A stretch of 64,000 nucleotides of DNA from Wurfbainia villosa (GCA_025175895.1 CM046000.1:96332753-96396752); one strand, 5' to 3'; shown: positions 22,746 through 34,563, counted from the stretch's first letter. Program-made: numbers and translations. Notes: generated by a model from the letters alone, not told the origin.

Positions 22746-24273
22746 TGTTGGTGCAATCGGCCCAGGTCACAATTGACCAGACTCGAGTTTGACTCGAGTA
22801 GTGTTTTGATGTTTGACATTGATGTCTGATATGTGTTGGGGAGATTGTTGGTGCAATTGACCCAGGTCACATTTGATGTTTGACGATGGTTTGACCATTG
22901 TCATGGGAAAGTCCAAGTCTTGTGTACTTGGCATGGAAAGTCCAAGTGGGACACTTAGCATTGGTAAAGTCCAAGTCTTGATTACTTGGCATGTAAAGTC
23001 CAACCATGAGTCTTGGCAAGGGAAAGTCCAATATGGGTTGGCAAAGGAAAGTCCAAGCATGGGTCTTGGCATGGAAAGTCCAACATAGGTTGACAAGGGA
23101 ATGTCCAAGCTTGAGTCTTGGAATTTGGAAAGTCCAAGGGGAATATTGGCGGCCTAAAATCCAAGGGTGAAGTCTTGGCAGCATAAGTCCAATGGTTGGC
23201 CGCGTAAAGTCCAAGCGGAGTCTTGACAGTATAAGTCCAATGTGCCTTGGTGGTGTAGACACCGTTAGCATGACAATAGCCGATGGAAGCACTTGAAGGC
23301 TAGTGTATGGATGAACAAGTCATGAATGACTTGGAGGGATCCGATAGGCGCGAGGCTGACAGAGGTAGCTAGAAGGATTAGGTCTAGGCTACAGATGGTC
23401 TAACAAGTATGGGGGCACCATACTTGGGTTAAAACCTCATGTTTGAGGTGTATCAGTCGACTAGGACCATGAGTCAGTCGATTGGTGGGAGTCAACTAGG
23501 GTTTGACTGCGGGAAGTGCCCGCAATGATCATTTGCTAGAGGTGGCGATCATCGGCTGGCACGAGTAGTCGATCGATCAAGATGATCGATCGTGATGGCA
23601 TTTCGCTGAAGGTTCTCACCGAGTGATCGACCCGACCACTCGACTGATTGATACATCAGTCGACTGATGATGTATTCGTTGGATTTTTCCAGCGTGGATC
23701 TAGCCGTTGTCTCACGACAACAGTGGCATCAGTCGACTGATGGTCCCGAGCAGTTGACTGATAGGCAAAAATCCAGCACGATTGCAGGTTATAAAAGTAG
23801 CTCGGAAGAAGGATTTTGGCATCGATTTTCTTGGATGATTTAGAGGGATTTGTTATTGCAAATCAGAGTCTTCAAGGCTAGTCCAAGACAATCAATAAGC
23901 AAGCTTCCAAAAGATTGATTGTAAAGTTTTCTTTGCATTTCTTTTGTCGTATTTACTTGTATTGGCTTGTTGTATTTCGTATTATTATTGTAATCATTTG
24001 TACGAGGTTTCTCCACCTCCGGATTGTTCTGAGGAGTATTTGTGATTAGTAGTGCGTGTTTGCATTGCTAGGGCTTTTAGAGCCTGATCTGTGGAGTAGG
24101 AACCATTCGGTTCTGAACCATGTTATATTTTGTGTTGTGAATTGTGTTTATCTTATTTTTTTATTGCTATATATTCTGCTGCGCTAACACGTCTTGTAGA
24201 GACGAACACGATCGTAATCCATCAAGCAATGCCAACGCTATTCACCCCCTCTAGCGGGCGCAACGTTCCAACA
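22746..24273 (+). repeat. TG-B 3' LTR (TG-C)
   Basis: TGTTGGTGCAATCGG...GTTCCAACA. Collinear with the 5' LTR except for the patch at about 23520-23620, where palindromes are replaced by GATCG-type words. AAGTCCAAG array at 22905-23240; TATA TTATAAAAG at 23789-23797. Confidence 0.95.
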
Positions 24274-25383
24274 AGAAGAAGGGGCAAGAAGGAGCTACAC
24301 ATGTAGGGAGAGCTAAGGCAAACCCTAAGGTAACCTCTAATTTTGTTCCCTCCTTAATTAATAGGCAAAAGCATACTAGGAATTTTATTGCTATTACTCA
24401 TGAACAAAAGCATGCTAGGAATAATAGGCTTTATTGCTTAGGAGCTAAACATGTCAACTTTAGGAATAAGGAGAAATTTGGGACTAATGTCCCTAGAAAA
24501 ATCCTACCTAGGGAGACCATTAGAAAGATAGAGGATCACCTAGGCATCAATCCTAAATGGACTAGACATATGCCTAGAAAGAAGAATATCTCAAGAGTTA
24601 ATGAACAATAAAAAATTGAGATATTAGAAAAGGAAAATCAAGTTTTGAGGTCAAGGCTTTAGAAAATGGAAAAGACCCTTAGGGTTATGAAAAATCAAAT
24701 GCAAGGATCAAATGGTCAAAATATGGGATTTAGGAGTCAAAACTTAGGGTGTAAGAGGCAAGAACCATCTAGGAGGCAAGGTTTGGGTCATAAGCCTATG
24801 TCTAAGAAGGTAATGCCTACTTATCACAATGTTCCATTTGATTATGGAACACAACCTAGGTCTAGGAAGGCCATGGTCACTAGGGAGGCCATCCCTAAGG
24901 TTAACCATGGAGTGTGCCTAGTGGCTAGCATTTCAAAGAAACCTAGGAAAGCCACTAAGAAGGTTACAAGAGGAGTCGTTCCTAGATCTAACCTAGGCAA
25001 AACCAAAATGACTAAGGCTACCAAGCCTAAGAGGGTCATTAGGAGGGTATCTAGGGAGGTCATCCCTAAGGAATACCTAGTAAACCCAAGGAGCTCAAAT
25101 TAGGTCTAGGAAGACCAAGGTTACTAGGGAAGTCATCCCTAAGGGTAACCAAGATTTGTGCCTAGTGGCTAGGGTTTCAAGGAAACCTAGGCAAGCCACT
25201 AAGAAGGTTACAAGGGGAGTCACCCCTAGAGTTAACCTAGGCAAGACCACAATGACCAAGACTAACAAGCCTAGAAGGGTCATTAGGAGGGTATCTAGGG
25301 AGGTCATCCCTAAGGAATACCTAGTAAACCCAAGGAGCTCAAATAGGTTTTGGCTTCCTAGGAGCGTGATCGATTCATGCTAA
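24274..25383 (+). pseudogene. TG-A gag, second part with internal tandem duplication
   Basis: Resumes directly after the AGAAG duplication of TG-B and matches the post-knuckle part of TG-B and TG-D gag (NNRLYCLGAKHVNF, FGTNVPRK, EDHLGINPKWTRHMPRK). Stops occur near 24610 and 24660. The basic C-terminal segment is duplicated in tandem: 24856 onward is repeated from 25099, an offset of 243 bp (81 codons), with a TAG at the junction. The second copy ends RFWLPRSVIDSC. Confidence 0.88.
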
Positions 25384-26545
25384 ATGGGTCAGGGTGTGCT
25401 AACTTTAAATGGATGGGTAGTTAACCTAACCGTGGTAAAGGTGACACTTTAGGTTATTTTCAAGGTTATGGGTACCTTGGAAATGTGGTTTGAATTTATA
25501 TCCTAAAGGATTTTAGGATGTGCCAATATATTTTGAGAATTATGAAAAATCAATCAAATTGGCACAAACTAGGTTTAGAGGTCATAGTGTGTCATTTTGG
25601 GTTTTTGGCACACTTGGGGGATTAGTGATAATATGAAAAAATGAGATTAATTATAACAAATGACAATAAATATTAAAAACTTATGCCTTATATTTTATTT
25701 GTCATGCCTTGATTGTCATTTAACATGTCATGATATCATATTTCTTTTTAATCATATAAAATGTCTTGATTATGCTTAGGACTATTTTTTGGCATGTGTA
25801 TTTAGATTTAATCATATGTCATGACATCATGATCATTGGCCATGTTTATTTATGCTATTATTTATTCCATGATTATATTTCATGCATTAGTAAAATTGAG
25901 TTAAGTACTATGGCATGACTTGGAGTCACATGTATAAGAGAATCAAGTAGTGTTGCCTTAGAAAATGCATGAGACCTTAGATTAGAATAACCAAAACCCA
26001 CATCTCACATTATATTGACATGTGTGTGTTTTCAAACAACCTAGACACATGTGAGATACTAGGAAATGAGTTAAGTTCAATGTGCATAGTTTTTGCATCT
26101 AGATGAACTCAAACTCATCTTATAACATTGTGGATCATGGGGAAAGCTAATGTGCAAGTCATGTGCATTGAGCCCATTGATCATGATCCAATATAGGTTT
26201 TCAAAAACATTGTAAAATTATTTTAAAAAACCTTGGTGAAGTCTATCTTTTGATAGCAATCACATTGATGGAGTTGATACAAAGTACGGCCAAAACATTG
26301 AACTTTTCAATGGTTTTGAACTTTGTGTCAATCTCCTTATTTTATGGGTAATTTATTTTTCAAATATTTTTCACCCATAATGATTGTTATAAGTATTATA
26401 CATATGAATTTTTATGGTTTTTCTTATTATGTATAATTACTTATGTTTTTCTGAAAATAATTTTTGATTTCTGATTTTTGCATTTGCAGAAATCTGTCGA
26501 CTGCCGCCTATGGCAGTCGACTGGCGTCAATCGCAGTTGATTGGT
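25384..26545 (+). other. TG-A noncoding tail, first part
   Basis: Same module as TG-B: H1 26001-26058, H2 26235-26263, H3 26274-26331, H4 26344-26378, then CAGTCGACTG-type copies at about 26490-26540. In H1 the inner stem is ATGTGT/ACACAT where TG-D has ATGTAT/ATACAT, a paired change. In H3 the inner hairpin is ATTGAA/TTCAAT where TG-D has TGAAG/CTTCA. The solo LTR interrupts at 26546. Confidence 0.72.
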
Positions 26546-27854
26546 TGTTGGAGAATCGTGGCCTGGCTAGAAGGGGGATTGAATAGCCCTCGTTGTCGTA
26601 GATGGAATTTGATCGTTCTTAATCATTTACAAAGTGATTAGTGCAGCAAAAATGCTAAAACAAAAACAATTAAGACAAACACAAAGAGATGCAAATGCTA
26701 ACGCCAAGATGTAACGTGATTCACAGCCCTTGTCTCTAGTCCATGGAAGATTCATATGGCTAATCACTCCCTCAACAATCCACTAGTCTCGCCTTTAGCC
26801 CAAGCAAGGTGAAGGTAAACCTCTTTTACAATAATCACTCCCTCTTACAATAAGATGGAAATAAGAACAAGAAGAGGAGTGTTAAAACATGTTGGGCACT
26901 TGGGAGTATGATTATGAGTGAAGCATTAACCTCCCAAAAGCCCCTAACCCTTCTTTTTATAGAGAAGAAGGGTTTCTTCCCGTTGGGCATACAACAGTCA
27001 ACTGCAGCATGTCACCAGTCGACTGCTGCCGTTCCAATAGTCTCTGACCATGTCAAATCATAACTGTTGTAGTCCAACCATAGGCTTGGCGATCGTGATG
27101 TGTCCATCGTATCGATGCCTCCGTAGATTGATCGATCGGCTACGGAGGTTACGTGCCGCGACCACTCCCAGGATTGGCTGCCATTCCTTGCGATCGATCG
27201 ATGGTGCGATAATCGATCGCCATACCTTTGACAATAATCGATGGGCCGTAAAACCTCGATCGAACACTAGTCGAGTTCCATCGACTCAGAGCAGTCGACT
27301 ACTATCTATAGTAGTCGACTGGTGTCGGGTAAAACCTCAAACAAGACACTTGTTTGAGCATCCGACTTAACAAAATGTCGGGTAAAATCTCAAACCTAAG
27401 TTTGAGCATCCGACACTTGACTTAGCCATTCGGCCAAGTTCACCTATGAGCTACCGTTATAATTGCTCAATCTCTCATCTCCCTTGGAGTCCCTCACCGA
27501 AGCTCTCTTTGTACGACTACGTCCCTCGGATGCACCAAACGCATGGCTTCCGCAATACCATCCTTCGCGTCTTGCCCTGAAGTCTGCTTCCTTTGAATTC
27601 ACTCCAATGCTCCTCGTCTGGCGGTCCCTCGGATGCACCAAGCGTACGACTTCCACAATATCATCCTTCACCGACTCAAGGACCCGAGCCATGAGATGGT
27701 AAACTCACCAATGCTTTCATCAAGCTAACTCATGTGTGGTTTACTAAGTCCTGCACAACTTAAACACACATATCAAATCAACATAATCAACCTAACTTAA
27801 ACCCTTTGCCACACACATCAAAACCACATCACACATGGGTTGATTGCCCTAACA
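26546..27854 (-). mobile_element. Solo LTR related to TG-F LTRs
   Basis: TGTTGGAGAATCG...GCCCTAACA, 1309 bp, flanked by TTGGT (26541-26545) and CTGGT (27855-27859), one transition apart. The U5 block GCTAGAAGGGGGATTGAATAG is at 26567-26587. A TATA box (CTATAAAAAG, minus) is at 26953-26962. CAGTCGACTG-type copies lie at about 26995-27030 and 27290-27330, with a GATCG-rich patch at 27085-27260 between them. It shares the CCTCCCAAAG...TTTTTATAGAGA stretch and the right end with the TG-F LTRs. No internal region remains. Confidence 0.85.
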
Positions 27855-28396
27855 CTGGTGACTGTAAGAGTCGACTGTTAGAGCTGATTTCGAGTAAACA
27901 AGATTGTTTAGCCCATGTTTCAACTATGTTAGGTTACCCTAACTGCTCCTAACCCTAGGATATGCTTTGGAAAGGGTGAAAATCCATTGGATATAGATTA
28001 GAAGAGTTATTTAGGGTATGTATCAATTTTAAGGCGTGTGAAAGTTCAAGGTTGAACTTTTAACCTTTTTGATAGTTTAGTGTTCCTATAGGCTTAGGGA
28101 CTCTCCAAGTACATTGTTAGTACAATGGTCAAGGGGGAGCAAGCCTTTAGGGTGAGGTATCCATCATGGGATGATGGATGTGTTCTTTCTCATAAGGGGG
28201 AGAAATGAGAATGTGAGATGTCCAATTTGGAAATTGAGAGAGTTTATAGGAAGCCTCTCTTAAGTGATATGAGACTTATCACTAGGAAGAGTGAAGACAT
28301 TCTAGATGTTTTTGGACCAAGGGGGAGATTGTACGATCTCATTGGGATATAAGACATTGACCTCCTTGAGGAGAAGCTTTTTGATGTATGTCAAAA
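27855..28396 (+). other. TG-A noncoding tail, second part
   Basis: Continues the TG-B-like tail: TATGCTTTGGAAAGGGTG, then AGGGGGAGCAAGCC and further AAGGGGGAGA runs (28135, 28195, 28320). Similarity to TG-B stops at TCAAAA near 28396, before the primer tract and 3' LTR, which are missing. No gene. Confidence 0.75.
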
Positions 28397-28556
28397 TGTA
28401 AAATACCACAAATAAATTTCCTATAGAATAATATCTCTATTATTCTTTAAATAGAGAATTTATTATTGGATAAATTTAAATTAATATTGGATGGTTAGGA
28501 ATTTATTTAAAGCTAACCTAGGTTAAATCTTATGGAGTTAAATAAACTTAACCAAT
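28397..28556. repeat. Unidentified LTR-like fragment
   Basis: AT-rich, begins TGTAAAATACCACAAA exactly where TG-A similarity ends. Many plant Gypsy LTRs start with a similar TGTAAAATACC, so this may be the first 160 bp of such an LTR, cut by CopG. No coding content, and the identity is uncertain. Confidence 0.35.
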
Positions 28557-29639
28557 TGTTGGATCAAGAAGCGTCGCTAGAGGGGGGGGGGAGTAAATAG
28601 AGAGTGTGAAATCTTTTTGACTTTTCGTTCGTTCGATTAAAACTAAGAGTAATGCAGCAGAAAGTAAAAGACACAATTTGTTTATACTTGGTTCACAACT
28701 CAACGGTTGCTACTCCAAGGCCCCGCGATTCTTGATCATGTACGAAGGGGAAATCCACTATAGAGTCTCCTCGTTGGAGGTAGGAGACAAAGATCACAAA
28801 AATCTGAAGCTCGAGGATGAGGCAACAAACCTACCTCACCTCGTTATGATTAAAACCACAAATACAATGAATAAAAACAAACTTGCTGCTATCGACGAAG
28901 AGGTTGTGACCTTGGCGTTGCGTCGGCGTTATGACGATGTTAGAGCTTTAGCATTGTGAGAGCACTTTTAGAACAAGATTGATGATATTAGGGTTCGAGT
29001 CCTCCCCTTTTTTTATAGACTTGTGCCTTGGAATAAGTCCAGATTCAGATCCACAACTTATGGATCTTATCGCAAGGTGACACCTTATCTTATCACGAAG
29101 TGGCGACATCAATCATTATCCTTTTTGACCTTGTGTATTTGGCTTATTCGTCGCCATCAGTCGACTGATGCCACCAGCAGTCAACTGCCAATAGCCAGCA
29201 GTCGACTGTCATCTTGGTCACTCTCCTGCAATAAGAGGTTAGCACAAAATATGGTAAATATGACGGTTCCTTACCGTCCGATCTCAACCTAGACCTTTCA
29301 CTGGAAGTCTTAGTCGGATCGCCACCTACGGTCGTCCTCGTAAGGAGAACACAACCTTACCATCTCTCTTTGTACTCGTGCTTATCTCCGGTCCTTTCTG
29401 ACCAGTTGCTTAGCTTTCGGTCTCCACCTGAGTTTTTTGACTCCCACGAAGTTTTCCCAGTGTCGTCCGACCACCATGGTTTCTTGACTCGAGATTCTTC
29501 GGGTGTTGCTGACCTTCGACTTAGCTTAACCATTTCCTGAACACTTAATTCAGCTCATGAGATAACAATAAGACCTTAACTTTTTCCCTTTTCCATAATC
29601 AAAACCTAGATTCAATTATTTGGTGCCCCTGCACCAATA
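28557..29639 (-). repeat. CopG left LTR (3' LTR)
   Basis: TGTTGGATCAAGAAGCG...GCACCAATA (final C changed to T). U5 block CGCTAGAGGGGGGGGGGAGTAAATAG at the start. TATA on the minus strand at about 29011-29018; CAGTCGACTG palindromes at 29158-29215 upstream of it. It resembles the Cop1 LTR in layout (TTGGTTCACAACTC, CTACTCCAAGGCCC). Confidence 0.85.
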
Positions 29640-29849
29640 ATCTCTGCAAAAATACGGAGGTCGAACGGTACTAAATCCCTCTTGACTAGCCATGTAAATC
29701 TTGCACGAAACAAAAACAACAAAAAATATTTCAAGACTTGGTCTTGGATTAGTAGTGTGGGATAAAACTTAAGCAAAGAACAATAATTAAAAAAAAAATG
29801 TTCGACTAGTGGTTGCACCGAATCTGAGCGCCCCCGCTCTGATACCAAT
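29640..29849 (-). pseudogene. CopG primer site, leader and gag N-terminus
   Basis: The primer site TGGTATCAGAGC (minus) is at 29836-29847, two bases from the right LTR. Gag starts at 29693 (minus) with MASQEGFSTVRPPYFCRDYW, the same start as Cop1 gag, and is then fused directly to the left LTR. All other internal sequence is deleted. Confidence 0.85.
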
Positions 29850-29988
29850 TGTTGGACCGAAAAATGCTAGAAGGGGGGGGGTGAATAGTATTCTAAATAT
29901 TTTTTTTTCATTTTAAAACCTCGTAAAATGCAAAGTAATTGCAGTGGAATAAGAAACAAAACACACAAGTACATACAAGGGTTTTACT

Positions 29989-31014
29989 TAGAACTATCAG
30001 ACGGGCCGATCCATGGCGGGGCGGATCAACCCGTTATAAATTCAATATTTAATGGGGATGGGTGGGCCAGCCCACCTTTTCGGCGGGCTAAAAATTTTCC
30101 AATCCAACCCAATTTAAAGTGGGTTGCGGGTTAGGCGGGCCAATCCGCGGGCCACACACAAATAAAAAAATTGAGCAAGAAATTTGCAAATTAACTATCT
30201 ACAACTCTAGAATATTTCAAGATAAAAAATATAACAAAAAATCTGATACAAAACTAAATATACAACCAAGAGAATGCAATCAAATATTCAAATTATCAAA
30301 GAAGCTATTGATGGCATTTAACATTTTACAAAGGAATGTTGTATTAGAAACAGAAAGTTATTGAAGCTAAACCATTGAATAATGCCGCCAATAGGCAAGT
30401 TGGCAACAACAACATCCATCTCTTGAAAAAGGCTCACCATCCTTTCTACTTGAAAAACATACCCCGTGTCTACAAATATTTAGAAGAAACACGTGAAATG
30501 ATTTAAAACTTCAAAGCTGCATAAAAGTTGCCAATTGAATCGAATTCATACCTTCGTATCGAAAAGGGTTTAAGAAAGGCAAACTGAACGTTCACTGATT
30601 AAAGCCTCGGTGATCTCATGCTGAAAATTGACCTTAGTGCTGTCCGGAATGACTCTCCTTTACTTCTTACCAGGAATGCACTGCACAAAAGCTCTTCCAC
30701 TCCATGCCTCTCCCCTACTGAAAAGGACATCCAACAAAGAGATCGAAGTGGTCCGACTGAAATATTAGTGTGCTGCCGATGTTCTCAAACAAAGCAACTA
30801 GTCAAGGATGTCGTGAATGGAAATCAATCGAAAAACTAAAACTAAAATAAAATGTGTTGTTTTCACCCGTGTCAAATGAAAACAATAAAATTTTTTTTTG
30901 AGGAATCATTTCCCTAATATTTTTCTTCCCTCTATCTTTTCCATCAAACGAAAGGGAAGAAAATTTTCACTTAAAAATTGGGTATATGAGGCCATCAAAG
31001 AGATTAAGCTATAC
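29989..31014 (-). other. hAT 3' subterminal region
   Basis: The GC-rich subterminal repeat zone (29989-30160) is rich in GGCGGGC/GGGCCA words mirrored at 35500-35686. From 30370 to 31014 the sequence has exon-like pieces on the minus strand (for example around 30400-30480 and 30610-30840), but I could not assign them to a family. They may be more captured exons, including later RRN3 exons. Confidence 0.5.
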
Positions 31015-31697
31015 CTGACATCCAGAATAAAAGACTCAGTGAGCTTGAGGACTGATTTTGTTTTCCCGGCAATCTTGCAATTGACAATACTCAAAACACC
31101 ACCAATCTGGACCACGATTCATAATTTCAATAAGTAAAATACATACAAAAAGCTACACAGGAGAAAAAACAAGAAAACTAAAAGAACCTCTTAAGTATGC
31201 TTGCAACAAAGGAGGAAGGAATAAACTTAGCCCGGGCCAAATAACTTGCAAGATATGCAACAACCTTCATTCTACATACATAAGAATAATAAAGTGACAG
31301 GCATTCATCAAGAAATATACACAAGTAACTTTATTGAATAAGTAGATTCAATGATTTCATAAGATCTGATACTAACGCAGTAACATATTAATTGCTCAAG
31401 TAAAATGCCAACATAACCATGATCTAATTTTAGAATCAACACAATAATACATGGAGTATGCTGCTCAATAATAATTATGCGATCAAGCCAAAATTCCAAT
31501 GATATCCAGCCATATAAATAACAATACATGCACACTAATTATCACTTAGTGTAGAAGCCAATGAGATTTCTAGTTAAAATGTCAAAAATACCTGGAATCT
31601 GGATCCTCATCCTTTGAAATAAAAATATCTATAAGCATTATAGCAAATTTCAAACCACATCTGTCAGGATCCAATGAACAGGCATAAACATCAGGAA
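31015..31697 (-). pseudogene. RRN3: Captured RRN3 (RNA polymerase I initiation factor) exons
   Basis: Three minus-strand exon blocks in gene order with splice-like borders. 31697-31592: YACSLDPDRCGLKFAIMLID, after a one-base shift. 31271-31188: VVAYLASYLARAKFIPSSF. About 31105-31015: WCFEYCQLQDC and VFYSGCQ, with one stop. These match the middle of plant RRN3, which recruits RNA polymerase I to rDNA promoters. Flanking AG and GT dinucleotides show introns were carried along, so capture was from DNA. Shifts and a stop make it a fragment, not a gene. Confidence 0.8.
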
Positions 31698-31730
31698 CTA
31701 CACCAAAAAGAAATAAGATCAGTTTGGAGT

Positions 31731-32146
31731 CACACTTTTACCAGATCAGTTGGATTTGCCACAGTAATCCCAATTGCACCTAATTATATTGTCCAACACA
31801 TGTCAATCATCTAGTCTATTTGTGAAGTAGTTATTCATAGCAATATGATAACTGAATTGCATTCTCGGTTTGATCAAACTCACCAGTTGTGAGTCCAGCA
31901 AGAATTTTCTTAGACAAAGGAATGTCTCCTACATGATTCTCACTGACATAGAAATTTTTAACCTGAAAATACATGCAAAATAAAATCTTGTAAAGATACA
32001 GAATAACAAAAGTGAAGCACCCAGTTATTTACAAAAGACATTTGAGGCTTACAGGCTCATACAACCTGATTCACAGACCTCCAAAAACACATTGACGATG
32101 CAGGCCAAGAACAATGCCTTTCTAGAGTGTCGTCGCACCTTCCTCC
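31731..32146 (-). pseudogene. Captured mitochondrial uncoupling protein exons (SLC25 family)
   Basis: Three minus-strand exon blocks. About 32146-32053: EEGATTL, GLHRQCVFGGL and IRLYEPV, two stops. 31962-31884: VKNFYVSENHVGDIPLSKK and ILAGLTT, with AG before and GTGAGT after. About 31779-31731: GAIGITVANPTDLVKV then TGA. The PTDLVKV carrier motif and YEPV context identify a plant UCP/PUMP carrier of the inner mitochondrial membrane. Intron phases still join correctly between the second and third block. It ends immediately before the RRN3 block. Confidence 0.82.
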
Positions 32147-32552
32147 CTTGCACTATAAGCTGAGTAACCACTAACCATACACTATAAGATGAACCAACAC
32201 TATATTACATGGTTATAACTGCTAGCATCTTTGATGATTATAACAATTAACCAAATAGTTCAACAAAGTAATTAGACAAGGATAAAAGAGTTTATAAAAC
32301 AACAAGTTCAATAAAGTCTATGAAACTAAACAAATAATATAATATTTTTTAAATTTTATCGATCATGACATCATCCTCATCCATATCAAATTCTTTTGAT
32401 TCTCCTCCTTCCTCTCCATCAATATCCTCTAGAGCATTTGATCCTTGTTGGGACAACGTTGCTTTGATATTTGCATTGTCTTCATTATCTTTATTTGCAT
32501 ATAAAATATACAAAGAAGATAGTTAAAAATAAAATCACAACTAATATATCAA

Positions 32553-34563
32553 CTAAGTCAAGAATATAATTAAAAATTTATAAACAAAATTACCAATAGT
32601 ATAACCATGTAACCAATTGCGAGTGCAAATAAGAGTTTGCACTTTTTCAGGAAGGGTGCAACTTCTATACTTGGTAAGAACACGAGCACCAATGGAAAAA
32701 ACTGATTCTGATGCAACAGTAGTTATAGGAATAGCCAAAACATCACATGCCATTAGTGCAAGGGTTGGATATCGATGCTTTTGATTTTTCCAATGCTCTA
32801 AAACATCCAAATCTTGATAATATGCAAACTCAAGTTTTGGTTCCTCCAAATATAGATCCAATTGAGATTTTCCAGCACTTGTAATTGTTTGACTCTTATA
32901 TGCCATGATTTCCTATATTAATTGGAATAGTGGTGAGTAATAACAAGAAAATATAAATTAATAAGAGTATATAAGAAAAAAAATATTTAGAGTACTTACA
33001 TCAAAGATTCTTTTGTTCTTTCCTTTAACTCCTACACTTTGCGAGGGTGTATGTGTGGTAGAAGAAGATTGTGGTTGTGAAGAACTTGCCTTGTTAGTAT
33101 TAGAATATTGGTCAAAAAGCTTATACAATTTTGTCTTCACAATTTCCATCTTCTCTTGGCATTTGACACAATCACTCTCAACCTTTGAATAAAAAAACTC
33201 CAACATTGAAAACTTTATTCGTGGGTCAAGAATAACCCCAAATGCAAGCACCATGCTATATTGAGTCATATTTGTCAAACTTCTCCATCATTCTTTTACA
33301 CATACAACTTATTACCTCATCTTCATTTGATAAATTTTCCTTTAACAAACCTTCAATCTTCCAAACTTGCATAAAATACAAATTTGATGTAGGATAAGAA
33401 GCACTAGATATCAAATTGGTAGTCTCATAAAATGGTTCAAGGAACTCACATATTTTCTCTCCTCTTTTCCACTCTTCACTTGAAGGACAATATTTATAAT
33501 TCTTGTCGTTGAATTGAAGAGAAGCAAAAGCTTTTTTATATTTGATGGCACTATCCAACATTAAATATGTTGAGCTCCAACGAGTAGACACATCCAATCG
33601 CAAACCAATACTAGTATCAATGTTACCAACTGCTTGTACACATTCTCTAAACTTCTTCATTCTAGTCTCTGAACCTTTAACATACTTGACCGATTCTCTA
33701 ATTTTATTCAAAGCTATAGTAGCAACTTTCAAACCTTCTTGGACAATTAGATTCAATATATGAGCAGAACAACGAACATGAAAAAACTCACCATCACACA
33801 ATAAGCTATCATGCAAAAAGAGTTGCTCTTTCAAATGAACTTGCATATTGTCATTACTAGATGCATTATCCAATGTCAAAGAAAAAACCTTTTTCTCAAT
33901 CTCCCAATCCTTCAAATATTCAAATAATTTTGCAGCTAATTCAACTCCTGAATGTGGAGGAGGCATATGAGAAAAATTAAGTATTTTACTGTTCAATTTC
34001 CAATCATTATCAACAAAATGAGCAGTCAAAAAAATATAACCCTCACTAGTGCATGCTGTCCACAAATCTGAAGTTAAACAAATTCTATTCTGAATAGTAG
34101 CCAAAACATACTTCAATTTCTCTTTCTCCCTCAAGTAGATTCGGTTAATATCAGAAACAAGAGTATTTCTAGAAATACAAGCAACATCAGGATTTAAGTA
34201 CTTCATCAAAACTCTAATACCATCATACTCAACAAATGAAAATGATAAATTATGTTTGATGATTGCACAAGCCAATAACTCACGTGAAACCTTTTGGTCT
34301 ATTTTCCTAGACCTCATCTTCCCATCTTGATCAAGAATCATTTGTCCTACGTTATGAAACTTTAATTTGTTGCAAGTTTTGATATGGTGCCACAATGTAG
34401 AAGTTCCATAAAGTTTACCCTCACATTTATATTGTTTTTTACATCCATTACATTCAGCTTTATGTATACTATCAATCCCTTCGATTTTCTTAAAATACAC
34501 CCAAATATCAGAAGTTTCTCTAGATTTTTTAATTGATCTCTTATCATGCTTAACACTTTCCAA
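32553..34563 (-). pseudogene. hAT transposase (BED zinc finger, RICESLEEPER-like)
   Basis: 34563-33256 (435 codons): BED finger at residues about 18-68 (ECNGCKKQ...LWHHIKTC), RNase H-like core with LTSDLWTACTSEGY and LTLDNASSNDNM (two catalytic Asp regions), and LDVSTRWSSTYLML. A frameshift near 33270 leads to VLAFGVILDPRIKFSMLEF (33278-33000). An apparent 87-nt intron (32999-32913, GTAAGT...ATAG, phase 0) precedes the hAT dimerisation domain (RYPTLALMACDVLAIP, ASESVFSIGARVLTKYRS). Length fits the family. The start Met at 34563 is the first in frame. Confidence 0.93.

Larger units (their letters stand above)
17590..24273 (+). mobile_element. TG-B: complete gag-only Copia-type element nested in TG-A
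   Basis: 6684 bp with two LTRs (17590-19140 and 22746-24273) and flanking target duplication AGAAG (17585-17589 and 24274-24278). It is the same family as TG-A and landed in its gag. Internal part: primer site, gag (19207-20906) and a 1.84-kb noncoding tail with hairpins, purine tracts and the 3' purine primer. No pol domain is present. LTRs differ by roughly 5 percent over the first 230 bp by eye, plus an 11-bp indel. Confidence 0.95.
15070..28396 (+). mobile_element. TG-A: gag-only Copia-type element (TR-GAG), split and 3'-truncated
   Basis: LTR (15070-16701), tRNA-Met primer site, gag split by TG-B (16776-17589 and 24279-25383), a noncoding region (25384-26545 and 27855-28396) split by a solo LTR, then loss of the 3' end and 3' LTR at about 28396. 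No protease, integrase or RT is present anywhere, and none fits between gag and the tail when compared with TG-B and TG-D, which have the same layout. Such elements depend on a partner for pol. The left 5-bp flank is GATAC; its partner is lost. Confidence 0.88.

Noticed and set aside
30618..30839. Open plus-strand frame in the hAT as a host gene
   Set aside because: No recognisable domain and it lies opposite the captured-exon strand; exon-like pieces here could not be assigned.
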